In this document: positions 52,955 through 61,642 of the stretch, in pieces
Layout of the letters: each line of letters begins with the position of its first letter
How positions within the stretch are numbered: position 1 is the first letter of the stretch
From: Cryptosporangium aurantiacum
Lineage (GTDB): Bacteria; Actinomycetota; Actinomycetes; Mycobacteriales; Cryptosporangiaceae
Length of the DNA stretch: 64,000 nt
Direction of reading: 5' to 3'
Assembly: GCF_900143005.1 (NCBI RefSeq)
Contig: NZ_FRCS01000001.1
Coordinates: 620,001 to 684,000, forward strand
Made by a program: the position numbers and the translations under genes
The notes under the pieces: model-generated
The model's input: only the letters and a program-made list of their open reading frames with translations
Database searches by the model: none
Told to the model about the DNA's origin: nothing

Positions 52955-53872
52955 ATGCCCACCCAGCCTGGATACCGGTATCGCCGCTCCGCGGTAACGG
53001 AGGCTCGTCACGGCCAGGATCGCGTGGTCGCGGTCCGACGACGTCCGCGACGCAAGCTGATCGGCGTCCTGGTCGTCATCGTGCTGCTGGTGCCCGCCGG
53101 GTTGCTCGCGGCGAAGTCGCTCTACGGCACGATGACCGGCACCGTCGTCGATCCGGAGACCGCGGCGCAGTCGCCGGTCTCGCCGTCCCCCTCGCTGAAC
53201 CCGAACGACCCGTTCGACGGGACGCCCGCCGCCAAGTACCTCCCCGCCGACCAGGGCATCGTGGTGCCCACCGCGGTCAAGGCCGGTGTCTGGTCGGCGA
53301 AGGAAGTCGGGACCGTGCTCACGAAGACCAAAGAGGTCCTGCTCGCGGCCCGCACCGACCCGAAGGTGCTGGGCGGTGACCCGACGAGCTACGTCGAGGC
53401 GCTCGCTCCGAACGTGCGGGAGCAGGTCAAGGAAGCGATCGTGAGCGGCACCGACACGCTCGGGTACGTCACGAACCTCGGCGCTGGTTACACGCTCGGG
53501 GCACCGATCCGGGGCGTCGGGTCGCTCGCCGTCACCACCGGCTCGCTGAAGCAGCTGATCGTCCGGGCCGACGTCGTCTGGGTGTATCCGCTCGCCGGGC
53601 CGCTACCCGAGGAATCGACGGGTGCCGGCGTCCGCCTCGTCGTGCTGCACACGGTGGAGAGCTACGAGTGGTTCCCGTCCAAGGGCTTCGCGGACGAGGA
53701 CCAGGGCGCGCGGCCGGGCGAGGGGGAACGGGCCGTGTTCAACGCCGACTGCCCGAAGTACCTGAAGGGCGCGCTCGCGCTGCCGGCCACCCCGGTCCAG
53801 GATCCGGTCGAGGGCAACGAGGCCGTGTTCGTCGCCACGACCCCGCTCACCTCGTTCCCTACCGGCTGCTGA
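52955..53872 (+). CDS. single-pass, mainly extracellular protein of unknown function
   Basis: 305 aa from ATG 52955. An Arg-rich cytoplasmic start (VRRRPRRKLIG) precedes one membrane helix (about 33-52), then a Pro/Ser linker and an extracellular domain with two late Cys (ADCPKYLKG and the terminal TGC) that may form a disulfide. I do not recognise the family. It converges on the DUF4153 gene with a 14-base overlap. Confidence 0.7.
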   Translation: MPTQPGYRYRRSAVTEARHGQDRVVAVRRRPRRKLIGVLVVIVLLVPAGLLAAKSLYGTMTGTVVDPETAAQSPVSPSPSLNPNDPFDGTPAAKYLPADQGIVVPTAVKAGVWSAKEVGTVLTKTKEVLLAARTDPKVLGGDPTSYVEALAPNVREQVKEAIVSGTDTLGYVTNLGAGYTLGAPIRGVGSLAVTTGSLKQLIVRADVVWVYPLAGPLPEESTGAGVRLVVLHTVESYEWFPSKGFADEDQGARPGEGERAVFNADCPKYLKGALALPATPVQDPVEGNEAVFVATTPLTSFPTGC

Positions 53873-55904
53873 GCGTGCAGAGGCCCGGCGGACGGTCGCG
53901 GTAGATCTCGCGGGCCTCCGCGCGGCTGAGGTTCGCCGTGTACCACGCCTCGTCGGCGTCCACGTGGTACTCCAGCGTCGCGAGCGCGCACGACCGCAGG
54001 TCCGGGGGTAGCCGGTCGAGCGCGGGTGCGGCGTCCGCGGACAGGCCCGAGAGGTATCCGACGTCGATCCGGCCGGTCTCGGCATACCGGTCGACGCTGC
54101 GTTCGGCGATGAACGCGTCCGGGTTCAGCGCGGCGAGCGCGAGCAGCGTCAGCACTCCGGTCGCGATCACGGTCCGCGGCAGCCAGCGTCCTCGCAGCCG
54201 GATCCCGGCGATGCCCACCAGCACGAACACCAGCCCCAGCCAGACCTCGGTCGCCTGGACGAGCAACCGCAGGCGGGTGAAGCCGTAGGCGTCCTCGTAC
54301 AGCCACATCCGCCGCAGCGCGGACGCGACCACGAGGACGGCGAGCAGGCACAGCGCTCCGAGCAGTACCCGCAGCGTGAGCCGGTCACCGCGGGTCTCCC
54401 GCCGCGCGATCCGCACGACGACCGCGACGACCAGCAGCGTCAGCGCGGTCACCGCGAGCAACTGCCAGAAGCCCTGTCGGGCATATTCCGCGTACGTCAG
54501 GCCCGCGGTGCGCACGACGTGACGGTTCCCGTCAGCCAGAACGACGAGTTGGACGCCGACGAAGCAGGCGAAGAGGGCTACCAGCGCGCCCAGCGGGATC
54601 GCCCACTCGGCCCGGGGCCGTCCGGTGCCGCGCCGGGGGGCTAGCGCGTCGAAGTCCGGTGCCTGGTGGGACAGGCAGGCGCCGATCAGCGCGAGCGCGG
54701 CCACCACCGCGAACAGCACGAACCGGCCGATCCACTGCGCCGGGTCGATCTCCGGGACGAGGCCGCCGACCAGGTCCGCGAAGACCGGGTCCGCACCGGC
54801 GAAGAGCCCGCCGAACACCAGCAACAGGAGGACTGAGGCGGCCGTGATCGCGAGGGCGCGCCCGACCGGCAGGCGGCGGCCGCGGACGCGCGGGACGACG
54901 CCCCGGCCGGTCCAGCGGGCGGTGCGGCTGAACGCGCCCAGCGGGGAGAGCGTGCCGAGCAGGATCCCGGTCCAGGAGCGCCCGGCGGTGACCGCGAGGA
55001 TCGTGGCGAGCAGCCCGGCGAGGACGCAGAGCGTGAGGAGCCAGGCGGCGGTGCGGACGCTCGCCACCCCGAACAGCGCCACGGCCAGCACGGCGAACCC
55101 GATCTGCCGCGGCCGGACGGTCTGCGGGCGGGTCGCGAGGGCGGCGAGCAGCACGGCCAGGACGAGGAGCCCGATGCCGACGCCGAGGGCGTCCGCTACC
55201 AGGACGGAGGCACCGACAAGCCCCGCGCCTGCTGCTGCGACGAGGACGCCGAACGGGGCGCCGTCCTTCGTGAGCGGCCAGACCCGCGCTGACCACAGCG
55301 GCGGCACCGGCGCCGGAGGCGGCCCCCACGGCCCGTGCGCCCCTGTCTGCCCGGGGTTTCGGGGATAGCCCGGGCTCGTCGGCGGCCCTGGCCGCATGCC
55401 GGCGGGGACCGGCGCGGGCGGCGCCACGGTCGCCGTCCGCCCCGCCCCGGCCCCGCCCACAGCCACCGCCGGCCCGGCGGAAGCCGCCGCTGTCGGCCCG
55501 GCGGAAGCCGCTGTCGGGGTGGTGGCAGCCGCCGCGGGCGCGCCCGCCGCCGGCACGTCCGCGGCCGCTTGGGGCACGCCGGCAGCCGTTGGCGTGGCGC
55601 CCGCCGCTGGCGTGGAGGCAGCCGTTGGCGTGGAGGCAGCCGCCGGCGTGGCGCCCGCCGCTGGCGTGGCGGCTGGTTTCGGCGCGGCGGGTTCTCCTGC
55701 GGGCGGCTTCGGCGCGGCGGGTTTCGGTTCCGCCCGGCCGCCGGTAGCCGGTTGTTGTGCGCTCGGCGCAGGCTCGGCAGGCGTTGCTGCCGCCGGTTCC
55801 GTCGCGCTCGGATCGGGCTTGGCGGGCGTTGACGCCGCCGGTTTCGACCCGCTCGGCTCCGAATCGGGCGGGGGCGTGGACGGTGAGGGATCGGTCACGG
55901 TCAC
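53859..55904 (-). CDS. polytopic membrane protein, DUF4153/DUF4173 type
   Basis: 681 aa, GTG start. Residues 1-200 are a Pro/Ala/Thr-rich cytoplasmic tail with repeated AAST/PAAGATP units. About 12 membrane helices follow, with the conserved RTAGLTYAEYARQGFWQLLAV of DUF4153/4173 proteins. The last 70 residues are soluble with EYHVDADEAWYTANLSRAEA. Family members are uncharacterised and often lie near two-component genes, as here. Confidence 0.82.
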   Translation of the reverse strand: MTVTDPSPSTPPPDSEPSGSKPAASTPAKPDPSATEPAAATPAEPAPSAQQPATGGRAEPKPAAPKPPAGEPAAPKPAATPAAGATPAAASTPTAASTPAAGATPTAAGVPQAAADVPAAGAPAAAATTPTAASAGPTAAASAGPAVAVGGAGAGRTATVAPPAPVPAGMRPGPPTSPGYPRNPGQTGAHGPWGPPPAPVPPLWSARVWPLTKDGAPFGVLVAAAGAGLVGASVLVADALGVGIGLLVLAVLLAALATRPQTVRPRQIGFAVLAVALFGVASVRTAAWLLTLCVLAGLLATILAVTAGRSWTGILLGTLSPLGAFSRTARWTGRGVVPRVRGRRLPVGRALAITAASVLLLLVFGGLFAGADPVFADLVGGLVPEIDPAQWIGRFVLFAVVAALALIGACLSHQAPDFDALAPRRGTGRPRAEWAIPLGALVALFACFVGVQLVVLADGNRHVVRTAGLTYAEYARQGFWQLLAVTALTLLVVAVVVRIARRETRGDRLTLRVLLGALCLLAVLVVASALRRMWLYEDAYGFTRLRLLVQATEVWLGLVFVLVGIAGIRLRGRWLPRTVIATGVLTLLALAALNPDAFIAERSVDRYAETGRIDVGYLSGLSADAAPALDRLPPDLRSCALATLEYHVDADEAWYTANLSRAEAREIYRDRPPGLCTLSSR

Positions 55905-55982
55905 TCCGTCAGGTCGACGTCAAATTCGGGCAGGGTGGAGCAGCCGGGCAACCAGCGGTGGCTCGGCGGAGTACGGACGTGA

Positions 55983-57041
55983 TCAGGCGGGCAGCGTCAC
56001 CTGGATGCGGCAACCGGGGCCGGTGTCGGCGACCGAGATCGTGCCGTCGTGCAACTCGACCGCCCAGCGGGCGATCGCCAGCCCCAGCCCGGTGCCACCG
56101 TCGCGAGCGATGGCCGGCGTCGACCCGCGGCTGAACCGGTCGAACACGCGGGTGCGCTCCTCCGGCGGGATGCCCGGCCCCTCGTCGGTCACCTCGAGCA
56201 GCAACCCGGTGCCCGGTCGCTGCGCGCCCAGCGAGGGCAACCCGCGAGCCCGGATCAGCACACGTCCCCCGGGCGGGCTGTGCCGGGCGGCGTTATCGAG
56301 CAGGTTGGCCACCACCTGGTGCAGCCGCGCCTCGTCGGCGTTGATCTCGAGGTCCGAGGGCAAGACGTCGACCTCGATGTGCGCCTGGCTGACCCCCACG
56401 GCTGCTGCCTCGGCCGCCGCGGTGAGGAACGGCTCCAGCTTGACCGGGCTGCGGCGCAGCGGCTCCACCCCGGCGTCCAGACGGGAGAGGTCCAGCAACT
56501 CGGTCACCAGCCGCGACAGCCGCTCGGTCTGCCCGAGCGCGACCTTGAGCGTCGCCGGATCGGGCTCGGCCAGGCCGTCCACCAGGTTCTCCAGCACCGC
56601 CTGCAGCGCGGTGATCGGCGTCCGCAGCTCGTGCGAGACGTTCGCGATCAGCTCCCGGCGCTGCCGATCGGCGGTCTCCAGATCGGCTGCCATCCGGTTG
56701 AACGCCCGGGCGAGTTCCCCGACCTCGTCGCGGGACGTGGCCGGAACCCGCTGGCTGTAGTCGCCGCGGCTCATCGTCCGCGCGGCGGCGGTCATCGCCC
56801 GGAGCGGCGCGGTCGTGCCGTGGGCGAGCACCTGCGACATCACCAGCGACACCGTCAGAGCAGTGAACACCGTCCAGGGCGGCAGCCAGCCGATGCTCAG
56901 CACGAACACCGTGAATCCCGCCCCGCCGGAGCCGACCAGCAGGATCGCCAGCTTGAGCTTGATCGACCGGATCCGCCCGAGCGGCTGCGGAAGCCGCCGC
57001 AGTAGTCCGGCAACGATGTCCCAGAGGCGCCAGGGGCTCAT
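55983..57041 (-). CDS. sensor histidine kinase (HAMP-HisKA-HATPase)
   Basis: 352 aa from ATG 57041, whose ATGA overlaps the response regulator stop. Two membrane helices (about 30-75) with almost no extracellular loop, HAMP (75-130), His137 in SHELRTP, then N box (LLDNAARHSPPGG), G1 DEGPGIP and G2 GGTGLGLAI. The missing periplasmic domain suggests that it senses the membrane itself or a partner protein such as the neighbouring DUF4153 protein. Confidence 0.93.
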   Translation of the reverse strand: MSPWRLWDIVAGLLRRLPQPLGRIRSIKLKLAILLVGSGGAGFTVFVLSIGWLPPWTVFTALTVSLVMSQVLAHGTTAPLRAMTAAARTMSRGDYSQRVPATSRDEVGELARAFNRMAADLETADRQRRELIANVSHELRTPITALQAVLENLVDGLAEPDPATLKVALGQTERLSRLVTELLDLSRLDAGVEPLRRSPVKLEPFLTAAAEAAAVGVSQAHIEVDVLPSDLEINADEARLHQVVANLLDNAARHSPPGGRVLIRARGLPSLGAQRPGTGLLLEVTDEGPGIPPEERTRVFDRFSRGSTPAIARDGGTGLGLAIARWAVELHDGTISVADTGPGCRIQVTLPA

Positions 57042-57739
57042 CGGGACGTCTCCCACGCATAACCGACCCCGTGGACGGTGCGAATGCGGTCACCGCCGAG
57101 CTTCCGGCGCAGCGCCTTGATGTGGCTGTCGACGGTGCGGCTCCCGCTGCCGTCCGACCACCCCCAGACAGCGGTCAGCAACCGGTCCCGGGGAAGCACC
57201 GCCCGTGGCCGGGAGGCCAGGCAGACCAGCAGGTCGAACTCGGTCCGTGTCAGGTGCACCTCGTCACCGTCGACCCGCACCCGTCGTTCGGCGAGGCTGA
57301 TCTCGACGTCGTCGACGGTCAGCCGATCGGCGCCGACCGGTTCCGCGTCGAGGGCGGCCAGCTCCGCGGCACGGTCGACGCGGCGGAGCAGGGCGTGGGT
57401 CCGCGCGACGAGCTCCCGCATGCTGAACGGCTTGGTCAGGTAGTCGTCGGCGCCGACGGCAAGCCCGACCAGCACGTCGGTCTCGGCGTCCCGAGCAGTG
57501 AGCATGAGGACCGGAACCGCCCGCTCGGCCTGCAGCCGACGGCAGACCTCGAGCCCGTCGTAGCCGGGGAGCATGATGTCGAGGACGACGAGGTCGTGCG
57601 GGCGGGCGGTGAAGGCGGCCACCGCGGCGGGGCCGTCACCGGCCAGCTCGACCGAGAATCCCTCGGCCCGCAGCCGGGTCGCGATCGACTCGGCGATCGT
57701 CTGCTCGTCCTCGACCACGAGAACTCGGCGCTCGCTCAT
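57038..57739 (-). CDS. OmpR/PhoB-type response regulator
   Basis: 233 aa. Receiver domain with Asp54 (VVLDIMLPGYDG), the acidic pair EDE and Lys in DDYLTKPFS; the C-terminal winged helix contains TRTEFDLLVCLASRP and VDSHIKALRRKLG. It is the first gene of the operon with the sensor kinase. The 114-base gap to the ABC permease gene holds its promoter and a terminator hairpin. Confidence 0.95.
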   Translation of the reverse strand: MSERRVLVVEDEQTIAESIATRLRAEGFSVELAGDGPAAVAAFTARPHDLVVLDIMLPGYDGLEVCRRLQAERAVPVLMLTARDAETDVLVGLAVGADDYLTKPFSMRELVARTHALLRRVDRAAELAALDAEPVGADRLTVDDVEISLAERRVRVDGDEVHLTRTEFDLLVCLASRPRAVLPRDRLLTAVWGWSDGSGSRTVDSHIKALRRKLGGDRIRTVHGVGYAWETSR

Positions 57740-57815
57740 GGCGCTGACTGTAGGAGTCGTCGGTGGCGCTTACCGGCGGGGCTTCTGGAGATCCTGTGAA
57801 GATCGTGGTGAGGAG

Positions 57816-57847
57816 TCGTGGCCGACGAGGGGGCGCGCCGGCCACGA
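57816..57847 (-). terminator. hairpin after the ABC permease gene
   Basis: TCGTGGCCG (57816-57824) and CGGCCACGA (57839-57847), 9-bp perfect arms around 14 bases, just past the permease stop at 57855. Confidence 0.55.
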
Positions 57848-57854
57848 ACCTGCC

Positions 57855-58643
57855 TCAGGCGTCGCGGCGGACCAGCACGGCACCGCCCGCCACGAGCGTC
57901 ACGGCCACCCAGGCGGCGAGTACGACCGCACCGGCTGCCGGCGCGAGCAACTCGATCGGCACGCGGTCGGTGCTGACCGCGTACAGGCTCTGCGCGGCGG
58001 CGACCGGCGTGTACTTGAGGGTCGCGTCCTCGACCGACGTGGGCAGCGCGGCAGGCAGCACGGCCGGAATCACGAGGAACGCGGCGACGAACACCGTGAT
58101 CGCGCCTGCCGTGTGGCGCAGCGCCGTTCCGATGCCCAGTCCCAGCAGCGCTGCGGCGAGCGGATATACCGCAGCGCCCAGCACTGCCCTGGCGACGCCG
58201 TCGTCGGTCAGCGCCGCAGCGTCGTCTCTCAGAATGCCCTGCACGACGACGAAGGAGGCCAGGCAGACGAGCAGACCCAGCGGCGCCAGGACCGCGACGA
58301 GCACGGTGGCCTTGCCGACGAGCAGCGGCCACCGCCGCGGCACCGCGGTGAGGCTCGCGCGGATCAGACCGGACCCGTGCTCGCCGGTCGCCTGCAGGAC
58401 GCCGAACACGCCGAGCACCAGCGCCAGCAGATCGAGCCCGAGGAACGTCACGTCGACGGCCTCGGCGGCACCGGCGGTCTCCTCGCCGGATCGGAGCGCG
58501 CTCCGGTACGCGTAGCCGAACGCGGTGGCCAGCGCCACGGTCAGCACGGAGGCGGTGCCGAGCGTGACCCACGTCGACCGTAACGACCACAGCTTCGTCC
58601 ACTCGGAGCGTACGACCCGGCGCTGGGTGACGACCGTGCTCAT
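57855..58643 (-). CDS. ABC-2 type permease
   Basis: 262 aa. Six predicted membrane helices in the ABC-2 layout, with a cytoplasmic SEWTKLWSLRSTW start typical of the actinobacterial ABC-2 permeases that partner single-domain ATPases. Its ATG overlaps the ATPase stop (ATGA). The substrate is unknown; the divergent two-component system downstream of its promoter region resembles those that control bacitracin- or lantibiotic-type exporters. Confidence 0.85.
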   Translation of the reverse strand: MSTVVTQRRVVRSEWTKLWSLRSTWVTLGTASVLTVALATAFGYAYRSALRSGEETAGAAEAVDVTFLGLDLLALVLGVFGVLQATGEHGSGLIRASLTAVPRRWPLLVGKATVLVAVLAPLGLLVCLASFVVVQGILRDDAAALTDDGVARAVLGAAVYPLAAALLGLGIGTALRHTAGAITVFVAAFLVIPAVLPAALPTSVEDATLKYTPVAAAQSLYAVSTDRVPIELLAPAAGAVVLAAWVAVTLVAGGAVLVRRDA

Positions 58644-59548
58644 CGTGCAACCCCCTGGTACTCGACGGCGTCCCTGGTCAGCTCCATGTACGCCTCCTCC
58701 AGCGACGCCCGGCGCGGGGTGAGTTCGGACAGCACCAGCCGCCGGCCCGCAGCCACCTCGCCGATCTCCGCGGACGTCAGCCCGCTGACCGTGAGCGTTC
58801 CGGTGTCCTCGGCGACCACCGTGGCGCCGCGCCGAACCAGCGTTTCGTGGAGAGCGCCCGGGTCCGGGCCGCGCACCAGCACGCTCCCGACCCCCACCCG
58901 GGCGATCAGCTCGTCGAGCCCGGTGTCGGCGAGCAGCCGGCCGCGGCCGATGATCAGGAGGTGGTCGGCGGTAACGGCCATCTCGCTCATCAGGTGGCTG
59001 GAGACCAGCACGGTCCGGCCCTCGGACGCCAGCCCGCGCAGCAGCGTCCGCACCCAGAGCACACCGTCCGGATCGAGCCCGTTGATCGGTTCGTCGAGCA
59101 GGACGACGCTCGGGTCACCGAGCAGGGCCGCGGCGATGCCCAGCCGTTGCGCCATGCCGAGCGAGTACCGGCCGGCGCGGCGGCGAGCGACGTCCTGGAG
59201 GCCCACCATCGCCAGCACCTCCTCCACCCGGCTCACGGGCAGGCCGTGCGTCCGGGCGAGCGCGAGCAGATGCGCGTAGCCGCTCCGGCCCTTGTGCACG
59301 GCGCTCGCGTCCAGCAGGACGCCGACCTCGCGCAGCGGGGCGCGGTGCGAGGCGAACGGGCGGCCGTTGACGGTGGCGGAGCCGCTGGTCGGGCGGTCGA
59401 GCCCGACGATTATCCGCATCGTGGTGGACTTCCCGGCGCCGTTGGGGCCGAGGAAACCGGTGACCTGGCCCGGTTTCACGGTGAACGACAGTCCGTCCAC
59501 CGCGACCGTGCCGCCGAATTTCTTGGTGAGTGCGTCGAGTTCGATCAT
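58640..59548 (-). CDS. ABC transporter ATP-binding protein
   Basis: 302 aa. Walker A GPNGAGKST (34-42), signature YSLGMAQRLGIA, Walker B VVLLDEPINGLD and H-loop SSHLMSE. A DrrA-type C-terminal extension follows (VLVRGPDPGALHETLVRRG). It is the first gene of the exporter operon, divergent from a NarL-type two-component pair that probably regulates it. Confidence 0.95.
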   Translation of the reverse strand: MIELDALTKKFGGTVAVDGLSFTVKPGQVTGFLGPNGAGKSTTMRIIVGLDRPTSGSATVNGRPFASHRAPLREVGVLLDASAVHKGRSGYAHLLALARTHGLPVSRVEEVLAMVGLQDVARRRAGRYSLGMAQRLGIAAALLGDPSVVLLDEPINGLDPDGVLWVRTLLRGLASEGRTVLVSSHLMSEMAVTADHLLIIGRGRLLADTGLDELIARVGVGSVLVRGPDPGALHETLVRRGATVVAEDTGTLTVSGLTSAEIGEVAAGRRLVLSELTPRRASLEEAYMELTRDAVEYQGVAR

Positions 59549-59666
59549 GACGTCCAGTCGAGCCGACCGGCCCTGGTCGGCGGCAGCGCGTTACGTCGGC
59601 GATCGAGGCGACGAACGTCGGGCGGATACGACTTTCGTCGCCTTCCGCGGCCCGGTCGGGGCGACG

Positions 59667-59672
59667 TACGGT
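59667..59672 (+). promoter_or_regulatory. -10 box of a leaderless sensor kinase transcript
   Basis: TACGGT ends 6 bases before the GTG at 59679. The 130-base divergent region upstream contains CGACGAA/TTCGTCG half-sites (near 59609 and 59634) that could bind the cognate regulator. Confidence 0.5.
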
Positions 59673-59678
59673 CGCGAG

Positions 59679-60938
59679 GTGAGCCGGGTGCTGGATCCAG
59701 CACGGCGCGCAGCCGCCGGGGACGTCCTCGTGGCGGTGGCCGCGTCGGTCATCGCGCTGCTGATGGTGCGCGGCACGCCGTCGCTGCTGCTGCCACACGG
59801 CGGCGCGATGCTCGCCGGGCAACTCGTGCTCGCGCTCCTCCTGCTCCGGCGGCGACGCAGACCGGTTCTGGTGGCCTGGGTGACGACGGCCGCCGCGGCG
59901 GCGATCGCGGTGTGCGAAGCGCTGGCGCCGGGCACGCTGGTGACGCCGGGCCTGCTCAGCGAGCACGCGTACCCGTGGCTGCCGGCGGCGGCGCCGTTCG
60001 CCGCCTACGCCGCGACCGCGTTCGGTGGACGGCGCGGGCTGGTCCCGGCGGCGGTTCTGGTCGCGGTGGCAACGCACGCCTGGGCGCTGCCGCCCGACTC
60101 GCCCTGGTTCATCCAGGGACTCGTGTTCGCGGGCGGGCCAGCGCTGCTGGGGCTCTACACCGGCGCCCGGCGGCGGTTGCTCGAGTCGCTGACCGAGCGC
60201 ACCGAACGCGCCGAGCGGGAGCGTTATCTGCTCGCCGAACAGGCCAGGGCCGAGGAGCGATCGCGCCTCGCCGCGGAGATGCATGACCTGGTGACCCACC
60301 GGGTGAGCCTGATGGTGCTGCAAGCCGGAGCGCTCCGGGTCACGGCGTCCGACGAACCCACGCGGCTCGCGGCGGACGAGATCCGGGCCACCGGCTGCCA
60401 GGCGCTGGCGGAGTTACGGGACGCGATCGGCCTGCTGAAGGCACCGCCGGCTGTCTTGGTCGAGGCACCGGCGGGGAACCTGGCGGCGCTGGTGGACGAG
60501 TCGGGCTTGAACGTGGAGCTGGTCGAGGACGGCGATGCCGGGGTGCTCTCGCCGGTGGTCGGACGGACCGTGTACCGGGTGGTGCAGGAGGCGCTGACCA
60601 ACGTCCGCAAGCACGCGCCGAGCGCGGACGTCAGCGTGTGGGTGCGGTACGAGGCGGACGGTGTGCGGGTGAGCGTCCGCAACGGACCGCCGGAGGAGCC
60701 GCCCGACCCGACGCTCGCGGCCAGCGGCTCGGGGACCGGGCTGCTCGGGCTGGCGCAGCGGGTGGAACTGCTCGACGGTTCGCTGGACGCCGGGCCGGAT
60801 CGCGGCGGCGGGTTCCGGGTAGAGGCGCAGTTACCGGCCTACGTGCCGACCAGGGTTTCTGGGGTTTCTGGGGTTTCTGGGGTGGCTGGGGTTTCCGGGG
60901 CTGGCGGCGAAGCGGCGACCGGGGGTGAGGCCGCGTGA
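59679..60938 (+). CDS. NarL-family sensor histidine kinase (HisKA_3)
   Basis: 419 aa from GTG 59679. Four or five membrane helices with short loops (about 10-160), then a linker helix and HisKA_3 with His202 in RSRLAAEMHDLVTHRVSLMV, and a HATPase domain (GTGLLGLAQRVELL). The ATG at 59547 is also in frame but overlaps the divergent ATPase start; the -10 box favours 59679. The C-terminus ends in a VSG repeat encoded by a 9-bp tandem repeat. It overlaps the regulator gene by GTGA. Confidence 0.92.
   Translation: MSRVLDPARRAAAGDVLVAVAASVIALLMVRGTPSLLLPHGGAMLAGQLVLALLLLRRRRRPVLVAWVTTAAAAAIAVCEALAPGTLVTPGLLSEHAYPWLPAAAPFAAYAATAFGGRRGLVPAAVLVAVATHAWALPPDSPWFIQGLVFAGGPALLGLYTGARRRLLESLTERTERAERERYLLAEQARAEERSRLAAEMHDLVTHRVSLMVLQAGALRVTASDEPTRLAADEIRATGCQALAELRDAIGLLKAPPAVLVEAPAGNLAALVDESGLNVELVEDGDAGVLSPVVGRTVYRVVQEALTNVRKHAPSADVSVWVRYEADGVRVSVRNGPPEEPPDPTLAASGSGTGLLGLAQRVELLDGSLDAGPDRGGGFRVEAQLPAYVPTRVSGVSGVSGVAGVSGAGGEAATGGEAA
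60853..60897. repeat. 9-bp tandem repeat in the kinase 3' end
   Basis: Five units of the GGGTTTCTG type (three perfect copies, then GGGTGGCTG and GGGTTTCCG), encoding repeated Val-Ser-Gly in the kinase tail. In-frame copy changes only lengthen the tail. Confidence 0.85.
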
Positions 60939-61579
60939 TCAGGATCCTGGTCGTGGACGACGAACCGATGGTGTGCGCTCATCTGCGTACGATCCTCGGC
61001 TCGGCGCCCGACCTCGAGGTGGTCGACCAGGCCCACGACGGCGCGGCCGCGGTCGAAGCGGTGATCCGGCACCGGCCGGACGTCGTCCTGCTGGACCTGC
61101 GGATGCCCGGCGTGGACGGCCTGGCGGCGATCGAACGGCTTACTCGGCTCCCCGAACCCCCGGTGATCGTCGTGCTGACGACGTTCGACGCCGACCACTA
61201 CGTCACGCGTGCGTTGCAAGCCGGTGCGGCGGGCTTCCTGGTGAAGTCGACGCCCCCGGAGGACCTGATCGGGCTGGTCCGAGTCGCGGCCGACGGGCAC
61301 ACGGTGCTCTCGCCGATCGCGACCCAGCGACTACTGGCGGGAGCCGGAGCGCAACAGGCCGAGCGGGAACGCGTACGGGCGTTGCTCGCCGACCTGACCG
61401 AGCGCGAGACCGAGGTGCTGGCGTGTCTCGGCGCCGGCTTGTCGAACGCCCAGATCGGAGCCCGCCTGTACTTGGCCGAAGCCACGGTCAAGGGCTACGT
61501 CTCCCGCGTGCTCCTCAAACTGGGTTGCACCAACCGCACCCAAGCCGGCCTCTTGTGGGCGGGCCGGGCGGGGGCCTGA
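60935..61579 (+). CDS. NarL/LuxR-type response regulator
   Basis: 214 aa. Receiver with the acidic pair DDE, phosphoacceptor in VVLLDLRMPGVDG and Lys in FLVKSTPPEDL; the C-terminal LuxR HTH has LTERETEVLACLGAGLSN and TVKGYVSRVLLKLG. It is paired with the upstream kinase and probably controls the divergent ABC exporter. Confidence 0.96.
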   Translation: MIRILVVDDEPMVCAHLRTILGSAPDLEVVDQAHDGAAAVEAVIRHRPDVVLLDLRMPGVDGLAAIERLTRLPEPPVIVVLTTFDADHYVTRALQAGAAGFLVKSTPPEDLIGLVRVAADGHTVLSPIATQRLLAGAGAQQAERERVRALLADLTERETEVLACLGAGLSNAQIGARLYLAEATVKGYVSRVLLKLGCTNRTQAGLLWAGRAGA

Positions 61580-61626
61580 GCAGATTGCATTTGGAAGGCC
61601 TATAACCCTCGTAAATGCAATCTGCT
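61579..61626. terminator. A/T-rich 14-bp inverted repeat between convergent genes
   Basis: AGCAGATTGCATTT (61579-61592) and AAATGCAATCTGCT (61613-61626), perfect arms around a 20-base loop, directly after the response regulator stop and 17 bases from the convergent stop. It is a likely bidirectional terminator. Its base composition (about 36% G/C) is far from the local average. Confidence 0.6.
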
Positions 61627-61642
61627 TCGGCGGGAGCGCCGC

